NCBI RefSeq assembly: GCF_036924525.1
Contig: NZ_JAZHRU010000001.1
Span: 6,601,001-6,665,000, forward strand
Direction: 5' to 3'
Length of the DNA: 64,000 nt
Source of the DNA: Bradyrhizobium sp. AZCC 1719
Lineage (GTDB): Bacteria > Pseudomonadota > Alphaproteobacteria > Rhizobiales > Xanthobacteraceae
Shown here one piece after another: positions 25,487-35,373 of the stretch. A program made the translations under genes and the position numbers. The notes below the pieces were generated by a model that was not told the DNA's origin, did not search any database, and saw only the letters and a program-made list of their open reading frames with translations. The stretch's first letter is position 1, and every line of letters begins with the position of its first letter.

Positions 25487-26949
25487 GCCACCTTCTGTGG
25501 CACATCCTGCGTTTGAGCCGCAAGCCTGTCGGCCGCGGCAGATAGCGCCGGGACGACCAGCGTCGCAGTCAGGCCGGGACGGGAATCGCCGAGCCTGAGT
25601 TCGCCGCCATGCAAGGTCGCCACCGCGGACGCCAGGCTGAGCCCGAGGCCGGAACCCGGCAGCGTGCGGCTCGCCTCAAGCCGCACGAATCGCTCGACCG
25701 CGTGCTTGCGATCGCCTTCGGGAATGCCGGGTCCATGATCGGTGACGCTGAGCAGCACGTGGTCGCCTTCGCGTCGCGCCTCGATCAGGATCTCCCGGGT
25801 GCGCGCCGCGGCGGCAGGGTCCAGCGGTTGCACCACCGGCGAGGGCTTGCCGTACTTGATGGCGTTCTCGACCAGATTGGCAAGTGCCTGGCTGATCAGT
25901 TCGCGGTTGCCATGCAGCCGCGCGGTCGCGGTTTTGACGCGGAGCGTCATGCCGTCGTCCTCGGCCAGCGGTTCATACAATTCGTGGATGCCCCTGGCGA
26001 CGTCGGCTGCGTCGAAATCATCCATGTTGCCGCGCGCCTGCCCGGACTCGGCGCGCGCGATCATCAACAGCGCGTTGAAGGTGCGGATCAGGCCGTCGGA
26101 TTCCTCGATGGTCCGCTCCAGCGCCGCGCGGTATTCGGCCTCGCTGCCCGAACTCGCCAGCGCCTCCTCGGCGCGGTTGCGCAAGCGCGTTAACGGCGTC
26201 TTGAGGTCATGGGCGATGTTGTCGGAGACTTCCTTCAGCCCCATCATGAGGGTCTCGATGCGCTCCAGCATGGCGTTGAGGTTTTCCGCGAGACGGTCGA
26301 GCTCGTCGCCGGAGCGGCCGACTGGCAGCCGCCCCGAGAGGTCGCCCGCCATGATGCGCCTTGTGGTGCCGGTCATGGCGTCGATCCGTTGCAGCACCCG
26401 CCGCGCCACGAAGATACCGCCGCCGATGCCGAGCACGATGACGACCAGCAGCGACCACTGCGCGGCGTTGGCGACGATGCCGAACAGCCGGCGGCGCTCC
26501 TCCAGGTCGCGGCCGACCAGGAGACGAAAACCGTTGGTGAGTTCGGTGACACGCACCAGCGCGCGGTGATCCGCGGTGTCCTGCTCGTCGAGCCGGCGAT
26601 AGCCGGTCTCCGACCAGCCGGTCGAGGCCATCACGCCCGGCGCCAGCGCGCCGACATTGCCGCCGATCGCCTTCCCTTCCGGCGTGGTGACGAGATAGAG
26701 GTTGGCGCCCGGCCGCAGTGCCCGGTTGCCAAGCGTGAAGACGAGGCCGCGCAGGCCGCGACGCGTATAGATGTCGGTAATCTCCGCGGTTTCGGCGTTC
26801 ACCGTGGCGGTGATCTGCTCGTTGATCAGCCGCCGCGTATTCCAGGCGAAATAGCCAAGCAGCGACGCCGCAAACAGCGCGAACAAAAACAGATAGACCA
26901 GCGTCAGCCGAAACGCCGTGGTCCGGACCAGTTTACCGAAGGCCGTCAC
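25483..26949 (-). CDS. Two-component sensor histidine kinase (HAMP, HisKA, HATPase)
   Basis: A 488-residue inner-membrane sensor. TM1 is at about 13-34 (LTLVYLFLFALFAASLLGYF), a periplasmic sensor domain spans about 35-165, TM2 about 166-186, then HAMP (RRVLQRIDAMTGTTRRIMAGDLSGRLPV). The phospho-acceptor is H247 in DNIAHDLKTPLTRLRNR. HATPase motifs are LVENAIKYG, VTDHGPGIPEGD and GSGLGLSLAS. It overlaps the response regulator gene upstream by 17 bases and glnE downstream by 4, so all three are one operon. The signal is unknown. The degP gene just upstream on the same strand hints at envelope stress (inference). Confidence 0.93.
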   Translation of the reverse strand: MTAFGKLVRTTAFRLTLVYLFLFALFAASLLGYFAWNTRRLINEQITATVNAETAEITDIYTRRGLRGLVFTLGNRALRPGANLYLVTTPEGKAIGGNVGALAPGVMASTGWSETGYRRLDEQDTADHRALVRVTELTNGFRLLVGRDLEERRRLFGIVANAAQWSLLVVIVLGIGGGIFVARRVLQRIDAMTGTTRRIMAGDLSGRLPVGRSGDELDRLAENLNAMLERIETLMMGLKEVSDNIAHDLKTPLTRLRNRAEEALASSGSEAEYRAALERTIEESDGLIRTFNALLMIARAESGQARGNMDDFDAADVARGIHELYEPLAEDDGMTLRVKTATARLHGNRELISQALANLVENAIKYGKPSPVVQPLDPAAAARTREILIEARREGDHVLLSVTDHGPGIPEGDRKHAVERFVRLEASRTLPGSGLGLSLASAVATLHGGELRLGDSRPGLTATLVVPALSAAADRLAAQTQDVPQKVA

Positions 26950-27652
26950 GGATCATGTATCCGGCGCCGCGGATCGTGTGCAGCAAGGGCCGATCAAAGC
27001 CCTTGTCGATCTTGGAGCGCAGCCGCGAAATGTGCACGTCGATGACATTGGTCTGCGGATCGAAATGATAATCCCAGACGTTTTCCAGAAGCATGGTGCG
27101 GGTCACCACCTGGCCGGCATGCTTCATCAGATATTCGAGCAGGCGAAACTCGCGCGGCTGCAGCGTCAGCTCGTCCTTGCCGCGGGCGACACGATGAGAA
27201 AGACGGTCGAGCTCGAGATCGCCGACGCGGTAGGTGGTCTCTTCGGCCGGGCCGACATTGCGGCGCGACAGCACTTCGACGCGGGCCTGCAATTCGGCGA
27301 ATGAATAGGGCTTTGGCAGATAGTCGTCGCCGCCGGCGCGCAGGCCCTTGATGCGGTCGTCGACCTGGCCGAGCGCGGAGAGGATCAGAACCGGCGTGCG
27401 ATTGCCCTTCTCGCGCAAGCTCCCGATCACGGACAGGCCGTCGCGCTTGGGCAACATGCGGTCGACCACCAGCACGTCGTAATCGCCGCTCTCGGCCATC
27501 GATAGTCCCTCCTCGCCATCGCTGGCGAGATCGGCGACATAGCCGACTTCACGGAACGCCTTGACCAGATAGTCAGCGGACTCGCGGTCGTCTTCGATGA
27601 TCAACAGGCGCATCTGAGTGACGGGTGTGGGGATTGCTGCGGGGGCGCTCAC
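26933..27652 (-). CDS. OmpR/PhoB-family response regulator
   Basis: A 239-residue regulator. The receiver has the acidic pocket IIEDD, phospho-acceptor Asp in VLVVDRMLPKRDG, and PKPYSFAEL with the conserved Lys. The C-terminal winged helix has LTLQPREFRLLEYLMKHAGQVVTRTMLLENVW and TNVIDVHISRLRSKID. Two starts are possible: GTG at 27652 behind GAGAGGAAC (chosen), or ATG at 27613 giving MRLLIIEDD with no clear ribosome site. It is the first gene of the operon with its partner kinase and glnE. A terminator-like hairpin separates it from degP. Confidence 0.93.
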   Translation of the reverse strand: MSAPAAIPTPVTQMRLLIIEDDRESADYLVKAFREVGYVADLASDGEEGLSMAESGDYDVLVVDRMLPKRDGLSVIGSLREKGNRTPVLILSALGQVDDRIKGLRAGGDDYLPKPYSFAELQARVEVLSRRNVGPAEETTYRVGDLELDRLSHRVARGKDELTLQPREFRLLEYLMKHAGQVVTRTMLLENVWDYHFDPQTNVIDVHISRLRSKIDKGFDRPLLHTIRGAGYMIRDGLR

Positions 27653-27813
27653 AGGATTTGGTTCCTCTCACCATGGCGCGACCGCCCTGCACATGCAAGG
27701 CGACCGCGCGTTATCGCAATCAAGTGAAAAGAGCGGGCGATGAGGCTGGGGGACCTCACCGCCCTTAGGCCCTTCCGACGGAGGGGGGCGTATTCCGAAG
27801 GAAGGTTGCCAGA

Positions 27814-27838
27814 GGGAGCGAGTTTTGCACCCGCTCCC
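27814..27838. terminator. Hairpin between degP and the response regulator gene
   Basis: GGGAGCG, an 11-base loop, then CGCTCCC, about 70 bases downstream of the degP stop on the minus strand. A moderate 7-bp G/C stem without T-run; a likely degP terminator. Confidence 0.5.
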
Positions 27839-27904
27839 CGGAAGGAGACGTCGGCGGGGGCGACGAATGCCGGCGTGACCCTCCATCTGGTATCTAGTCC
27901 TCGT

Positions 27905-29500
27905 TTAGCCCTTTGCCAGCGGCACCGCGACGAAGCGCGACGAACCGCCGCTCTTCACGCGCATGAGAACGCTGTTCTTGTTCTCGGTCCGCGCGGCGTC
28001 GATTGCCTCACGGACTTCGCTCGGGCTGCCGACGGTCTTGCCGGCGACCTCAAGAATGACGTCGCCTTCCTTGAAGCCGCGCTCGGCCGCCGCACTCTTC
28101 GGGTCCACCTCGGTAACCACGACGCCTTCCCTGCCGGCGCCGGCCACGCTGTTGGCGGGCGCCACGGTCAAGCCGAGCTTCGGCACGTCAGTTCCCTTGG
28201 TCGCGCCGCCCTTGTCTTCCTTGCCGATGTCGGCCTTGGTCTCGACCGTGTTCGGCAACTGGCCGAGCGTGAGGTTGACGACCTTGTCCTGGCCCTTTTG
28301 CAGCACGTTGAGCTTGACCGCGGTGCCGGGTGCGAGACCGCCGATGGTGCGGGCGAGTTCCCTGGCATCCTTGACCGGCTCGCCATTGACGGCGGTGATG
28401 ACGTCACCGGACTGGATGCCGGCCTTGGCCGCCGGACCATTCTGCTGCGGTTCCGCCACCAGCGCGCCTTGGGCCTTCTTCATGCCGAGACTGTCGGCGA
28501 TGTCGGAGGTCACCGGCTGGATCTGGACGCCGATCCACCCGCGGCTGACCGAGCCCTTGTCCTTGAGCTGGGCGACTACCGACTTCACCGTCGAGGCAGG
28601 GATCGAGAACGCGATGCCGACGCTGCCGCCGGACGGCGAATAGATCGCGGTGTTGACGCCCATCACCTCGCCATTGGTGTCGAATGCCGGACCGCCGGAG
28701 TTACCCTTGTTCACGGGCGCATCGATCTGGATGAAATCGTCGTACGGACCGTTGCCGATGTCGCGGCCGGAGGCCGAGACGATGCCGGCGGTCACAGTGC
28801 CGCCAAGGCCGAACGGGTTGCCGACCGCGAGCACCCAGTCGCCGATCCGCGGCTTGCTATCGGACAGCTTGGCGAACGGGAAATCGGTGCGGCCCTCGAC
28901 CTTGATCAGCGCCAGATCAGTGCGCTGATCGGTGCCGATCACCTTCGCGGTGTAGGTCTTGCCGTCTTCCATCGTGATTTCGACCTTGTCGGCGCCGTCA
29001 ACCACGTGGTTGTTGGTCACGGCATAGCCGTCAGGCGAGATGAAGAAGCCGGAACCCTGACCCGTTACCGGGCCACGAGGGCCACGCGGTCCGCCACGCA
29101 GGCCCGGGGGCAAGCCATCCGGACCACCGAAGCGACGGAAGAAACGCTCCATCGGCGAGCCCGGCGGGAACGGCGAGTCATCGTCCTTGTTGGCGCTATC
29201 GTCCTTGGAACTCTTGTCCGCGATGTTGATCTTCACCGAAATCACCGACGGCTTCACGCGCTCGACAATGTCGGCAAAACCGATCGGCCGCTCGACCTTG
29301 CGGACCTCGGTATTGACCTGCGCGTGCGCCGCGCCGGCAAAGATATCAGCCGGGCCCTGTTGCGGCGAGAAGCCATACACGGCGGCGCCAAGGCCGGCGA
29401 CAACGGAGGCCATCAGCGCGAACTTGCGGGCGGAGAACAGCGAACGGCGGGCTGCGCCGTTGGACGGTAGCGAGGAAAGATCGACGGGACGTTCGGTCAT
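27905..29500 (-). CDS. degP: DegP/HtrA-type periplasmic serine protease (Do family)
   Basis: A 531-residue periplasmic protease-chaperone. An N-terminal membrane/signal segment (about 27-45, SARKFALMASVVAGLGAAVYGF) is followed by a Gly/Pro/Arg-rich linker. The trypsin-like domain has the triad H165 (TNNHVVDG), D195 (TDLALIKV) and S268 (GNSGGPA). Two PDZ domains follow (about 330-420 and 440-525; SRGWIGVQIQPV and VAPANSVAGAG). It should degrade or refold damaged envelope proteins. The ATG at 29500 follows GGAGA at long spacing; the frame stays open upstream but the extension lacks a ribosome site. It lies downstream of the cytochrome c maturation block and upstream of a two-component operon. 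Confidence 0.93.
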   Translation of the reverse strand: MTERPVDLSSLPSNGAARRSLFSARKFALMASVVAGLGAAVYGFSPQQGPADIFAGAAHAQVNTEVRKVERPIGFADIVERVKPSVISVKINIADKSSKDDSANKDDDSPFPPGSPMERFFRRFGGPDGLPPGLRGGPRGPRGPVTGQGSGFFISPDGYAVTNNHVVDGADKVEITMEDGKTYTAKVIGTDQRTDLALIKVEGRTDFPFAKLSDSKPRIGDWVLAVGNPFGLGGTVTAGIVSASGRDIGNGPYDDFIQIDAPVNKGNSGGPAFDTNGEVMGVNTAIYSPSGGSVGIAFSIPASTVKSVVAQLKDKGSVSRGWIGVQIQPVTSDIADSLGMKKAQGALVAEPQQNGPAAKAGIQSGDVITAVNGEPVKDARELARTIGGLAPGTAVKLNVLQKGQDKVVNLTLGQLPNTVETKADIGKEDKGGATKGTDVPKLGLTVAPANSVAGAGREGVVVTEVDPKSAAAERGFKEGDVILEVAGKTVGSPSEVREAIDAARTENKNSVLMRVKSGGSSRFVAVPLAKG

Positions 29501-29868
29501 GTTTCTAAAATCTCCAGAGCGAGAATTCTTCACTTCTACGGTGCGGGGGTGGGGCACCTGTCACATCGGAAGATGGGGCCTGCTGCCTTACCGCGCGCTG
29601 GCTAGGGAATTAAACTTTGGTAATGCGGCGGCTTATGGATGCGGCGGAATAGCGCAGGCAATCAATGGGTTAGCGGTGAGTGAAAGGGCCCCAGAGGGCG
29701 AACGGCTGCCCTTCCCCAGGCCGCAAGGAGCTAGCGGTCAAAGAGTTCATAAATCTTACGTTAAGCCGCTCCATGCCACAACCTCTGCACGAACAGTGAG
29801 AGCGATTGCGGGTCGCCGAAGGCGAGCTTCAATCGCCGCCGTCAACGACAATGATCGGGAAGAAAACC
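29501..29868. other. Divergent promoter region between degP and an unknown gene
   Basis: 368 bases holding the promoters of degP (-) and the gene at 29869 (+). No small gene, hairpin of note or convincing RpoH-type promoter could be settled by eye. Confidence 0.35.
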
Positions 29869-30585
29869 ATGGTCAGCGCCGTTTCCAGCCAGGCCCCCAC
29901 ATTGAATCCCCTCGCCTATACGGTTCTCGACGGGGACGACAACTCCAGACAGCCCGCATCGAACGCGACGCCGAACGACAGCGACCGTGGCCCCGCCACG
30001 CAGGTATCGTTGTCGCAGGACGCACTGAATCGCGTGAAGGCAGCATTCAAGCAGGGCCCGGACGCCGCGCAGCAAGCTCTGTCTGCCTATTCGCAGACAG
30101 CCGAGGATCGTTTCCAAGCACACATAAATGCCATGCATCGCCGGGCGGAGTTGGCCAAGATCAACCACGAGCTCAGAATGCTCGACTGGCGGGAAGAGAC
30201 AAACAACTCTTTGGCGTCCACGATCAAGTCTATGCAAGAATCTGCCATCAAATGGCAAAATACGACGCCGGTGCCGGCGGTACAGCTGTCGGATGCCGAG
30301 ATCAGCGCGATTCTGAAGAAGGTCGCGCCGCGCGGCATCGATCCATCCAAGATCGGTGGCGCCGACACCTACTCTTTCGGTGACGATGGAAAAATTTACA
30401 CCTTCCTGAAGGATGGAACGGCTTGGGTGAATGAGAGCGGGGTGCCCACCTCCGAGGAGCAGAAGCAACGAGGCTATCAGGCCTTCCAAGATACGATGCT
30501 GTATTTGTCCACCAGGATTGAATATCCCAGCGTCTCGCGTGCTGACCTGATCGCCAAACGCGACGCACTGACCGATCAATACTGA
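29869..30585 (+). CDS. Protein of unknown function, helical N-terminal half
   Basis: A 238-residue protein that I do not recognise. Residues about 1-50 are Ser/Asn/Pro-rich and probably disordered; a short VSLSQDALNRVKAAF segment follows, then a long helical region (about 60-130, RFQAHINAMHRRAELAKINHE), and a C-terminal part with DTYSFGDDGKIYTFLKDGTAWV. No signal peptide or membrane segment. The ATG at 29869 has GGGAAG seven bases upstream; ATG 29851 is an alternative. The last codons sit in a perfect 14-bp tandem duplication that changes the C-terminal residue. It stands alone between degP and the DUF1993 gene. Confidence 0.75.
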   Translation: MVSAVSSQAPTLNPLAYTVLDGDDNSRQPASNATPNDSDRGPATQVSLSQDALNRVKAAFKQGPDAAQQALSAYSQTAEDRFQAHINAMHRRAELAKINHELRMLDWREETNNSLASTIKSMQESAIKWQNTTPVPAVQLSDAEISAILKKVAPRGIDPSKIGGADTYSFGDDGKIYTFLKDGTAWVNESGVPTSEEQKQRGYQAFQDTMLYLSTRIEYPSVSRADLIAKRDALTDQY

Positions 30586-30594
30586 CCGATCAAT
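30567..30594. repeat. 14-bp tandem duplication across a stop codon
   Basis: ACTGACCGATCAAT occurs twice head to tail (30567-30580 and 30581-30594). The first copy ends the coding frame as ...TDQY-stop; without the duplication the frame would end ...TDQ-stop at TAA. Confidence 0.9.
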
Positions 30595-30654
30595 AACGGC
30601 ATCAGATCGTTACGGGGACTCGCAACAATCGCACCCCTCGCCCGAAGACCCGCC

Positions 30655-31179
30655 TCAGCTCTTCTTCATCTTCAGCCGGCCCATGAAATCGCGCTTGCCG
30701 AGCGGCACGCCGTTGGTGCGCAGGATGTCGTAGGCGGTGGTGGCGTGGAAATAGAAATTGGGCAGCGAGAACGACATCAGGAAGCCTTCCGCGGTGAAGG
30801 GCAGCTTGTGATCGCCGAGGTGAAAGACGACGTCCCGGCCGCCGAGCGCGTTGACTGCCTCCGGAGTCCAACTCTCCAGAGCCTCGCGGGTTTGCGCGAC
30901 CAGTCCCTGCAATCCCGCATAATCGTACGGCGTCTTGGACGCGGGCGGACGAAACTCTCCGCTTTGCACACCCTCGATGGCGCCGCGCGAATGTTGAGCG
31001 ACGGAGATGATCTGGAAACGCAACGGCAGCATGTCGGGCGCCAGCCGCGCCTCGACCATGCTATCCGGATCGATGTTGTTGTCGCGGAAATGAACGAGGC
31101 CGCGCTCGAGGAAACCGCTGACCGCGCCAAGGGTCTGCAGATAATTCGCCACGCTGGCGTCATAGAGTGAAAAGGCCAT
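30655..31179 (-). CDS. DUF1993 family protein
   Basis: A 174-residue cytoplasmic protein of the DUF1993 family, recognisable by MAFSLYDASVANYLQTLGAVSGFL at the start and FLMSFSLPNFYFHATTAYDILRTNGVPLGKRDFMG near the end. The fold is a DinB-like four-helix bundle (family knowledge); no enzymatic function is established. The length is normal. It stands alone, 76 bases downstream of ccmH on the same strand, and could be read from the ccm operon, though a functional link is not obvious. Confidence 0.88.
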   Translation of the reverse strand: MAFSLYDASVANYLQTLGAVSGFLERGLVHFRDNNIDPDSMVEARLAPDMLPLRFQIISVAQHSRGAIEGVQSGEFRPPASKTPYDYAGLQGLVAQTREALESWTPEAVNALGGRDVVFHLGDHKLPFTAEGFLMSFSLPNFYFHATTAYDILRTNGVPLGKRDFMGRLKMKKS

Positions 31180-31255
31180 GTCGGGTTTCCCCCTTGGTTA
31201 TGCTTATTTTGACAGGGGATTCATAGCTGAAGCCAGCCCGCTTGCAATGGTGGGC

Positions 31256-31753
31256 TTAAGCCTTCTTGTCCGGCGCATCGGCTGCGAGCAAGCGCTCCAG
31301 CCTCGCCTGTTCCTCTTCCGTCAGATGCAACAGCGAAGGGTCGGTCGCGCTGCCGGTATTCGAACGGCGGCGGCTGTAGAACCAGAGCGCCAGCCCGCCT
31401 CCGGCCAAGGCGAGCGGCGGCAGCAGCCACAGCAGCAGCGTATGCGGCGTGAAGCGCGGCTTCAGCAGCACGAACTCGCCATAGCGCGCGACCAGAAAGT
31501 CGATCACCTGGCTGTCGCTGTCGCCGGACGCGATCCGCTCGCGCACCAACAGCCGCAGGTCGCGCGCCAGCGGGGCGTCGGAATCGTCGATCGACTGGTT
31601 CTGGCACACCATGCAGCGCAGCTCGCGCGACAGGTCGCGCGCACGCGCTTCCTTTGCCGGATCGGCCATGATCTCGTCGGGCTGCACGGCGTGAGCCGGC
31701 CCGCAGAGCGTCGCGGCGACAACAAGCACACATGCTGCAATGAGGCGCTTCAA
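31256..31753 (-). CDS. ccmH: Cytochrome c maturation protein CcmH (rhizobial CycL)
   Basis: A 165-residue membrane-anchored thioredoxin-like protein that reduces apocytochrome CxxCH cysteines or resolves mixed disulfides. The signal peptide ends at about 22. The redox motif is RC47-M-V-C50-QNQSIDDSDAPLARDLR, and one C-terminal membrane helix (about 105-125) ends in a cytoplasmic tail. Length and motif are those of CcmH/CycL. It starts 4 bases after the ccmF stop and is the last gene of ccmIEFH. Confidence 0.96.
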   Translation of the reverse strand: MKRLIAACVLVVAATLCGPAHAVQPDEIMADPAKEARARDLSRELRCMVCQNQSIDDSDAPLARDLRLLVRERIASGDSDSQVIDFLVARYGEFVLLKPRFTPHTLLLWLLPPLALAGGGLALWFYSRRRSNTGSATDPSLLHLTEEEQARLERLLAADAPDKKA

Positions 31754-31757
31754 GGCC

Positions 31758-33740
31758 CTACTCCGCAGGCTGCAGCGCGCGGGCGGCCTTGGCCGGCTTC
31801 GGCGCGCCGACGCGCAGGCGGCGATCCGAGAGCGACAGCAGGCCGCCGAACGCCATCAGGACAGGGCCCCACCAGATCAGGAGCACCAGCGGCTTGTGGT
31901 AGATGCGCACCGCGATGGCGCCCTCCGCATTGGTGTCGCCGAGCGAAACGTAGAGCTGGCTGGCGCCGCGGGTCAGCAGCGCGGCCTCGGTCGTCGACGA
32001 GCCCCGCGTGGTGAAATTGCGCTTCGACGGCGTCATCACCTGGAGCGTTTCGCCGTCGTGGCTGACCGTAAACTGCGCGATCATCTCACGGAAGTTCGGT
32101 CCCTGCCGTTGCGTGATGTCGTCGAGCTTCAACTGATAGCCGGCGACGCTCGCGACATCGCGCGGCTTCATCGTGCCGATATATTCGCTGTTCCAGGTGG
32201 TCTCGCAGACGATGCCGATCAGCGCGACGCCAATGCCGGCATGCGCGAACGCGGTGCCCCAGGTCGCGCGCGGTAGCCCACGCGCACGGGCCATCGCAGT
32301 GGCCAAGGGAACGCGGAACAGCGCCATGCGTTCGGCGAGATCACTCAAGGCGCCGCCAATCACGAATATCGCAAGCCCGATCGCCAGCGGGGCGAGCGTG
32401 GCCCCGCCATGGGTCCATGCAAACAGCACCGCAATCGCGACCAGCGCCGCGATGCCGGCCGCGGTCAGCCGCTGCGCCGCGCCGAGGAGATCGCCGCGCT
32501 TCCAGGCCAGTAGCGGCGCAAACGGCATGGCGACCAGGAGCGGCACGAACAGCGGCCCAAAGGTCAGATTGAAGAACGGCGCACCGACCGAAATCTTGTC
32601 GCCGGTCAGCACTTCCAGCGCCAGCGGATACAGCGTTCCGATAAACACGGTGGCGCAGGCGGAGGTGAGAAAGAGATTGTTGAGCACCAGCGCGCCCTCG
32701 CGCGAAACCGGCGCGAACAGCCCGCCCTGCTTCAGCGCAGACGCGCGCCAGGCATAGAGCGTAAGACTGCCGCCGATGAACAGGCACAGGATCAGCAGGA
32801 TGAACACGCCGCGCGAGGGATCGGTCGCGAATGCGTGCACCGATGTCAGCACGCCCGAGCGCACCAGGAAGGTGCCAAGCAGCGACAGCGAAAACGTCAG
32901 GATCGACAGCAGGATGGTCCAGACCTTCAGCGCGTTGCGCTTTTCCATCACGACGGCGGAATGCAACAGCGCGGTGCCGGCGAGCCAGGGCATCAGCGAA
33001 GCGTTCTCGACCGGATCCCAGAACCACCAGCCGCCCCAGCCCAGCTCATAATAGGCCCAGTAAGAACCCATCGCGATGCCGAGCGTGAGGAATATCCACG
33101 CCACAAGCGTCCACGGCCGCACCCAGCGCGCCCAGGCCGCGTCGATCCGGCCTTCGATCAAGGCGGCGATCGCGAACGAGAACGAGATCGAAAATCCGAC
33201 ATAGCCGAGATAGAGCATCGGCGGATGCACGGCCAGCCCAATGTCCTGCAGCACCGGATTGAGGTCGCGGCCCTCGATCGGCGGGCTCGCGATACGCAGG
33301 AATGGATTCGAGGTGACCAGGATGAACAGATAGAACGCAGCCGCGATCCAGCCCTGCACGGCCAGCACATGGGCGCGCAGCGATAGCGGCAAATTGTTGC
33401 CGAATGCGGCAACCAGGCCGCCGAACAGCGCCAGGATCGACACCCACAGCAGCATCGATCCTTCGTGATTGCCCCACACGCCGGTGATCTTGTAGAGCAA
33501 CGGCTTCATCGAGTGCGAGTTCTCGAACACGTTGACGACGGAAAAATCCGAGTTGACGTGCAGCATCACCAGCGCCGTGAACGAGGCCGCCACGAACAGC
33601 AATTGCGCCAGGGCCGTGGAGCGCGCGACATTCATCAGCGCAGGATCGCCCCAGCGCGCGCCCAGCATCGGCACCGTGGACTGGATCAGCGCAAGCGCGA
33701 GCGCCAGCACCAGCGCGTAATGCCCGGCTTCCGCGATCAC
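31758..33740 (-). CDS. ccmF: Haem lyase subunit CcmF (rhizobial CycK)
   Basis: A 660-residue polytopic inner-membrane protein. The haem-handling WWD motif is [12 protein letters not shown] (about 235-246), with conserved periplasmic His residues near it and about 14-15 membrane segments. CcmF joins haem delivered by CcmE to apocytochrome c in the periplasm, acting with CcmH and CcmI. The ATG at 33740 overlaps the ccmE stop by 4 bases, and ccmH follows at once. These genes should serve, among others, the cytochrome c encoded at 3942. Confidence 0.97.
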   Translation of the reverse strand: MIAEAGHYALVLALALALIQSTVPMLGARWGDPALMNVARSTALAQLLFVAASFTALVMLHVNSDFSVVNVFENSHSMKPLLYKITGVWGNHEGSMLLWVSILALFGGLVAAFGNNLPLSLRAHVLAVQGWIAAAFYLFILVTSNPFLRIASPPIEGRDLNPVLQDIGLAVHPPMLYLGYVGFSISFSFAIAALIEGRIDAAWARWVRPWTLVAWIFLTLGIAMGSYWAYYELGWGGWWFWDPVENASLMPWLAGTALLHSAVVMEKRNALKVWTILLSILTFSLSLLGTFLVRSGVLTSVHAFATDPSRGVFILLILCLFIGGSLTLYAWRASALKQGGLFAPVSREGALVLNNLFLTSACATVFIGTLYPLALEVLTGDKISVGAPFFNLTFGPLFVPLLVAMPFAPLLAWKRGDLLGAAQRLTAAGIAALVAIAVLFAWTHGGATLAPLAIGLAIFVIGGALSDLAERMALFRVPLATAMARARGLPRATWGTAFAHAGIGVALIGIVCETTWNSEYIGTMKPRDVASVAGYQLKLDDITQRQGPNFREMIAQFTVSHDGETLQVMTPSKRNFTTRGSSTTEAALLTRGASQLYVSLGDTNAEGAIAVRIYHKPLVLLIWWGPVLMAFGGLLSLSDRRLRVGAPKPAKAARALQPAE

Positions 33741-34231
33741 TTCGCGGTCCCCTGCACCGGCGCTGATGCGGCCGTGGCGCCGGGCTTTGCGCCATAGTCG
33801 TCCTTCCAGTGCCCCTGCTTCTTCAGGGCATCGGCGACGTCCCTGGGCATATAGGTTTCGTCATGCTTGGCCAGCACGGTATCGGCCTTGAACACGCCTG
33901 ACGCATCGAGCGCGCCCTCGGCGACGACGCCCTGCCCTTCGCGGAACAGGTCCGGCAACATTCCCTTATAGGCGACCGGCAACGTGGCGCTGCCGTCGGC
34001 GATGCTGAAGTTCACGGCGAGGTTGTCGCCGCGCACCAGCGAGCCCGGCTGCACCAGGCCGCCGAGGCGGAACCGCTTGCCGGGCGGAATCTGCTTTTCC
34101 GCCGCCATGGTCGGTGTGGAAAAGAACACGATGGAATCGCGCATCGCGTTCAGCACCAGCCCCGCCGCGACCGCAAGCACCGCGAGCGAACCGCAGATCA
34201 TGGTCAAACGCCGCTGCTTGCGCGTCATCAA
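33737..34231 (-). CDS. ccmE: Haem chaperone CcmE (rhizobial CycJ)
   Basis: A 164-residue periplasmic haem chaperone anchored by an N-terminal helix (about 9-29). The haem is bound covalently by H123 in KHDETYMP, with Y127 as neighbour ligand (HxxxY). The OB-fold strands [15 protein letters not shown] and [24 protein letters not shown] are typical. The C-terminus is Ala/Pro-rich and flexible. It sits between ccmI and ccmF, overlapping the latter. Confidence 0.97.
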   Translation of the reverse strand: MMTRKQRRLTMICGSLAVLAVAAGLVLNAMRDSIVFFSTPTMAAEKQIPPGKRFRLGGLVQPGSLVRGDNLAVNFSIADGSATLPVAYKGMLPDLFREGQGVVAEGALDASGVFKADTVLAKHDETYMPRDVADALKKQGHWKDDYGAKPGATAASAPVQGTAK

Positions 34232-34269
34232 TATCCCCTGCCTTCGTGTTTGGGTTCCGCCATTCGGCC

Positions 34270-35373
34270 CTACCCATCAAGCCCGAGATTTTTCAGGCCT
34301 TCATTGAGCTGGCGCAAGCGTTCGGTATCGCCCGCGACCGCCTGGCGCGCTTCGGTGCGCGCGCTCGTCGCCTTGTCGCGTTCGCCCATCACCATATAGG
34401 CCCGCACCAGCCGCAACCAACCCTCGACATCGCTGCCGTCCTGCTTCAGCCGCGCCGCCAGCCGATCGACCATGCCGCGGACCATCGTCCCGCGTTCGGC
34501 CTCGTTCATGTCCCTGGCGGCGGCCATTGCATCATCGGAGAGCGCCGGCGCGACGGGGGCGCCGACCCGGGTCAGCGCCGCCTCGATCAGCGGCCGCCAC
34601 GGCGCGTCGGCCGGCGCCTTTGACAGCATCGCCCGCCAGATCGCCGCAGCGTCCGCCTTCCGGCCGTCCTGTTCGGCAGCGAGCCCGAGGAAATAGCTGG
34701 CCTTGGGATCGTCGGCGTTTTGCGCAACCGCGCGCTCGAATTCGGCCTTGGCCTCCGCCGTGACGACGCCGCCCGCGCTGCCAACCAGCGCCTCACCGAG
34801 ATCGGAGCGGCGTTCGGCGCTGTCGCCGGCATGTTGAATCGCGTTGCGGTAGGCCCGGATCGAGTCATCGAAGCGACCGAGCCGCGCCAGCACCGGCGCC
34901 AGCACGGTCCAGCCGCGACCGTCGGTCGGATTCTTCTCCAGATGCGCTTCGACCTGCGCCACCATGTTTTCGAGCGGCTGGCTGGCGTCCGCCATACGGG
35001 TGCGCGAGGCGAGCGGGAAATCACCGAGACGCGGCGATCCAACCGCGAGGTAGAACGTCACTGCCGCGATCGGCAACCCCACCAGCGCGACGACGGCCGA
35101 GGCGCGGCGCAAGCCAAGGTTGGCGCGCGCCGGCAGGTTGCGCTCCCCGTCCGCGGCGGCGAGCAGGCGGCGGCCGATTTCGACACGCGCCGCCTCGGCT
35201 TCGGACGAGCCGATCAGTCCGGCCGCGACATCGCGGTCGATCTCGGCGAGCTGATCCTTGTAGACGACAGCCTCGCTGCCGCCGGGTTGTGCAGGCGAGC
35301 TGCGGCTCAACGGCCAGAGCACGGCAAAAATCGCCGCGACCGTCATCAGCGCGAACACAAACCACAGCGTCAT
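34270..35373 (-). CDS. ccmI: Cytochrome c maturation TPR protein CcmI (rhizobial CycH)
   Basis: A 367-residue protein with two N-terminal membrane helices ([22 protein letters not shown], and about 93-112) and a periplasmic part with TPR repeats (for example [26 protein letters not shown] and [22 protein letters not shown]). CcmI chaperones apocytochrome c to the CcmF-CcmH lyase. The coding frame is open further upstream, but the ATG at 35373 begins with the family's membrane helix. It is the first gene of the operon; in Bradyrhizobium japonicum the same order is called cycHJKL. Confidence 0.94.
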   Translation of the reverse strand: MTLWFVFALMTVAAIFAVLWPLSRSSPAQPGGSEAVVYKDQLAEIDRDVAAGLIGSSEAEAARVEIGRRLLAAADGERNLPARANLGLRRASAVVALVGLPIAAVTFYLAVGSPRLGDFPLASRTRMADASQPLENMVAQVEAHLEKNPTDGRGWTVLAPVLARLGRFDDSIRAYRNAIQHAGDSAERRSDLGEALVGSAGGVVTAEAKAEFERAVAQNADDPKASYFLGLAAEQDGRKADAAAIWRAMLSKAPADAPWRPLIEAALTRVGAPVAPALSDDAMAAARDMNEAERGTMVRGMVDRLAARLKQDGSDVEGWLRLVRAYMVMGERDKATSARTEARQAVAGDTERLRQLNEGLKNLGLDG

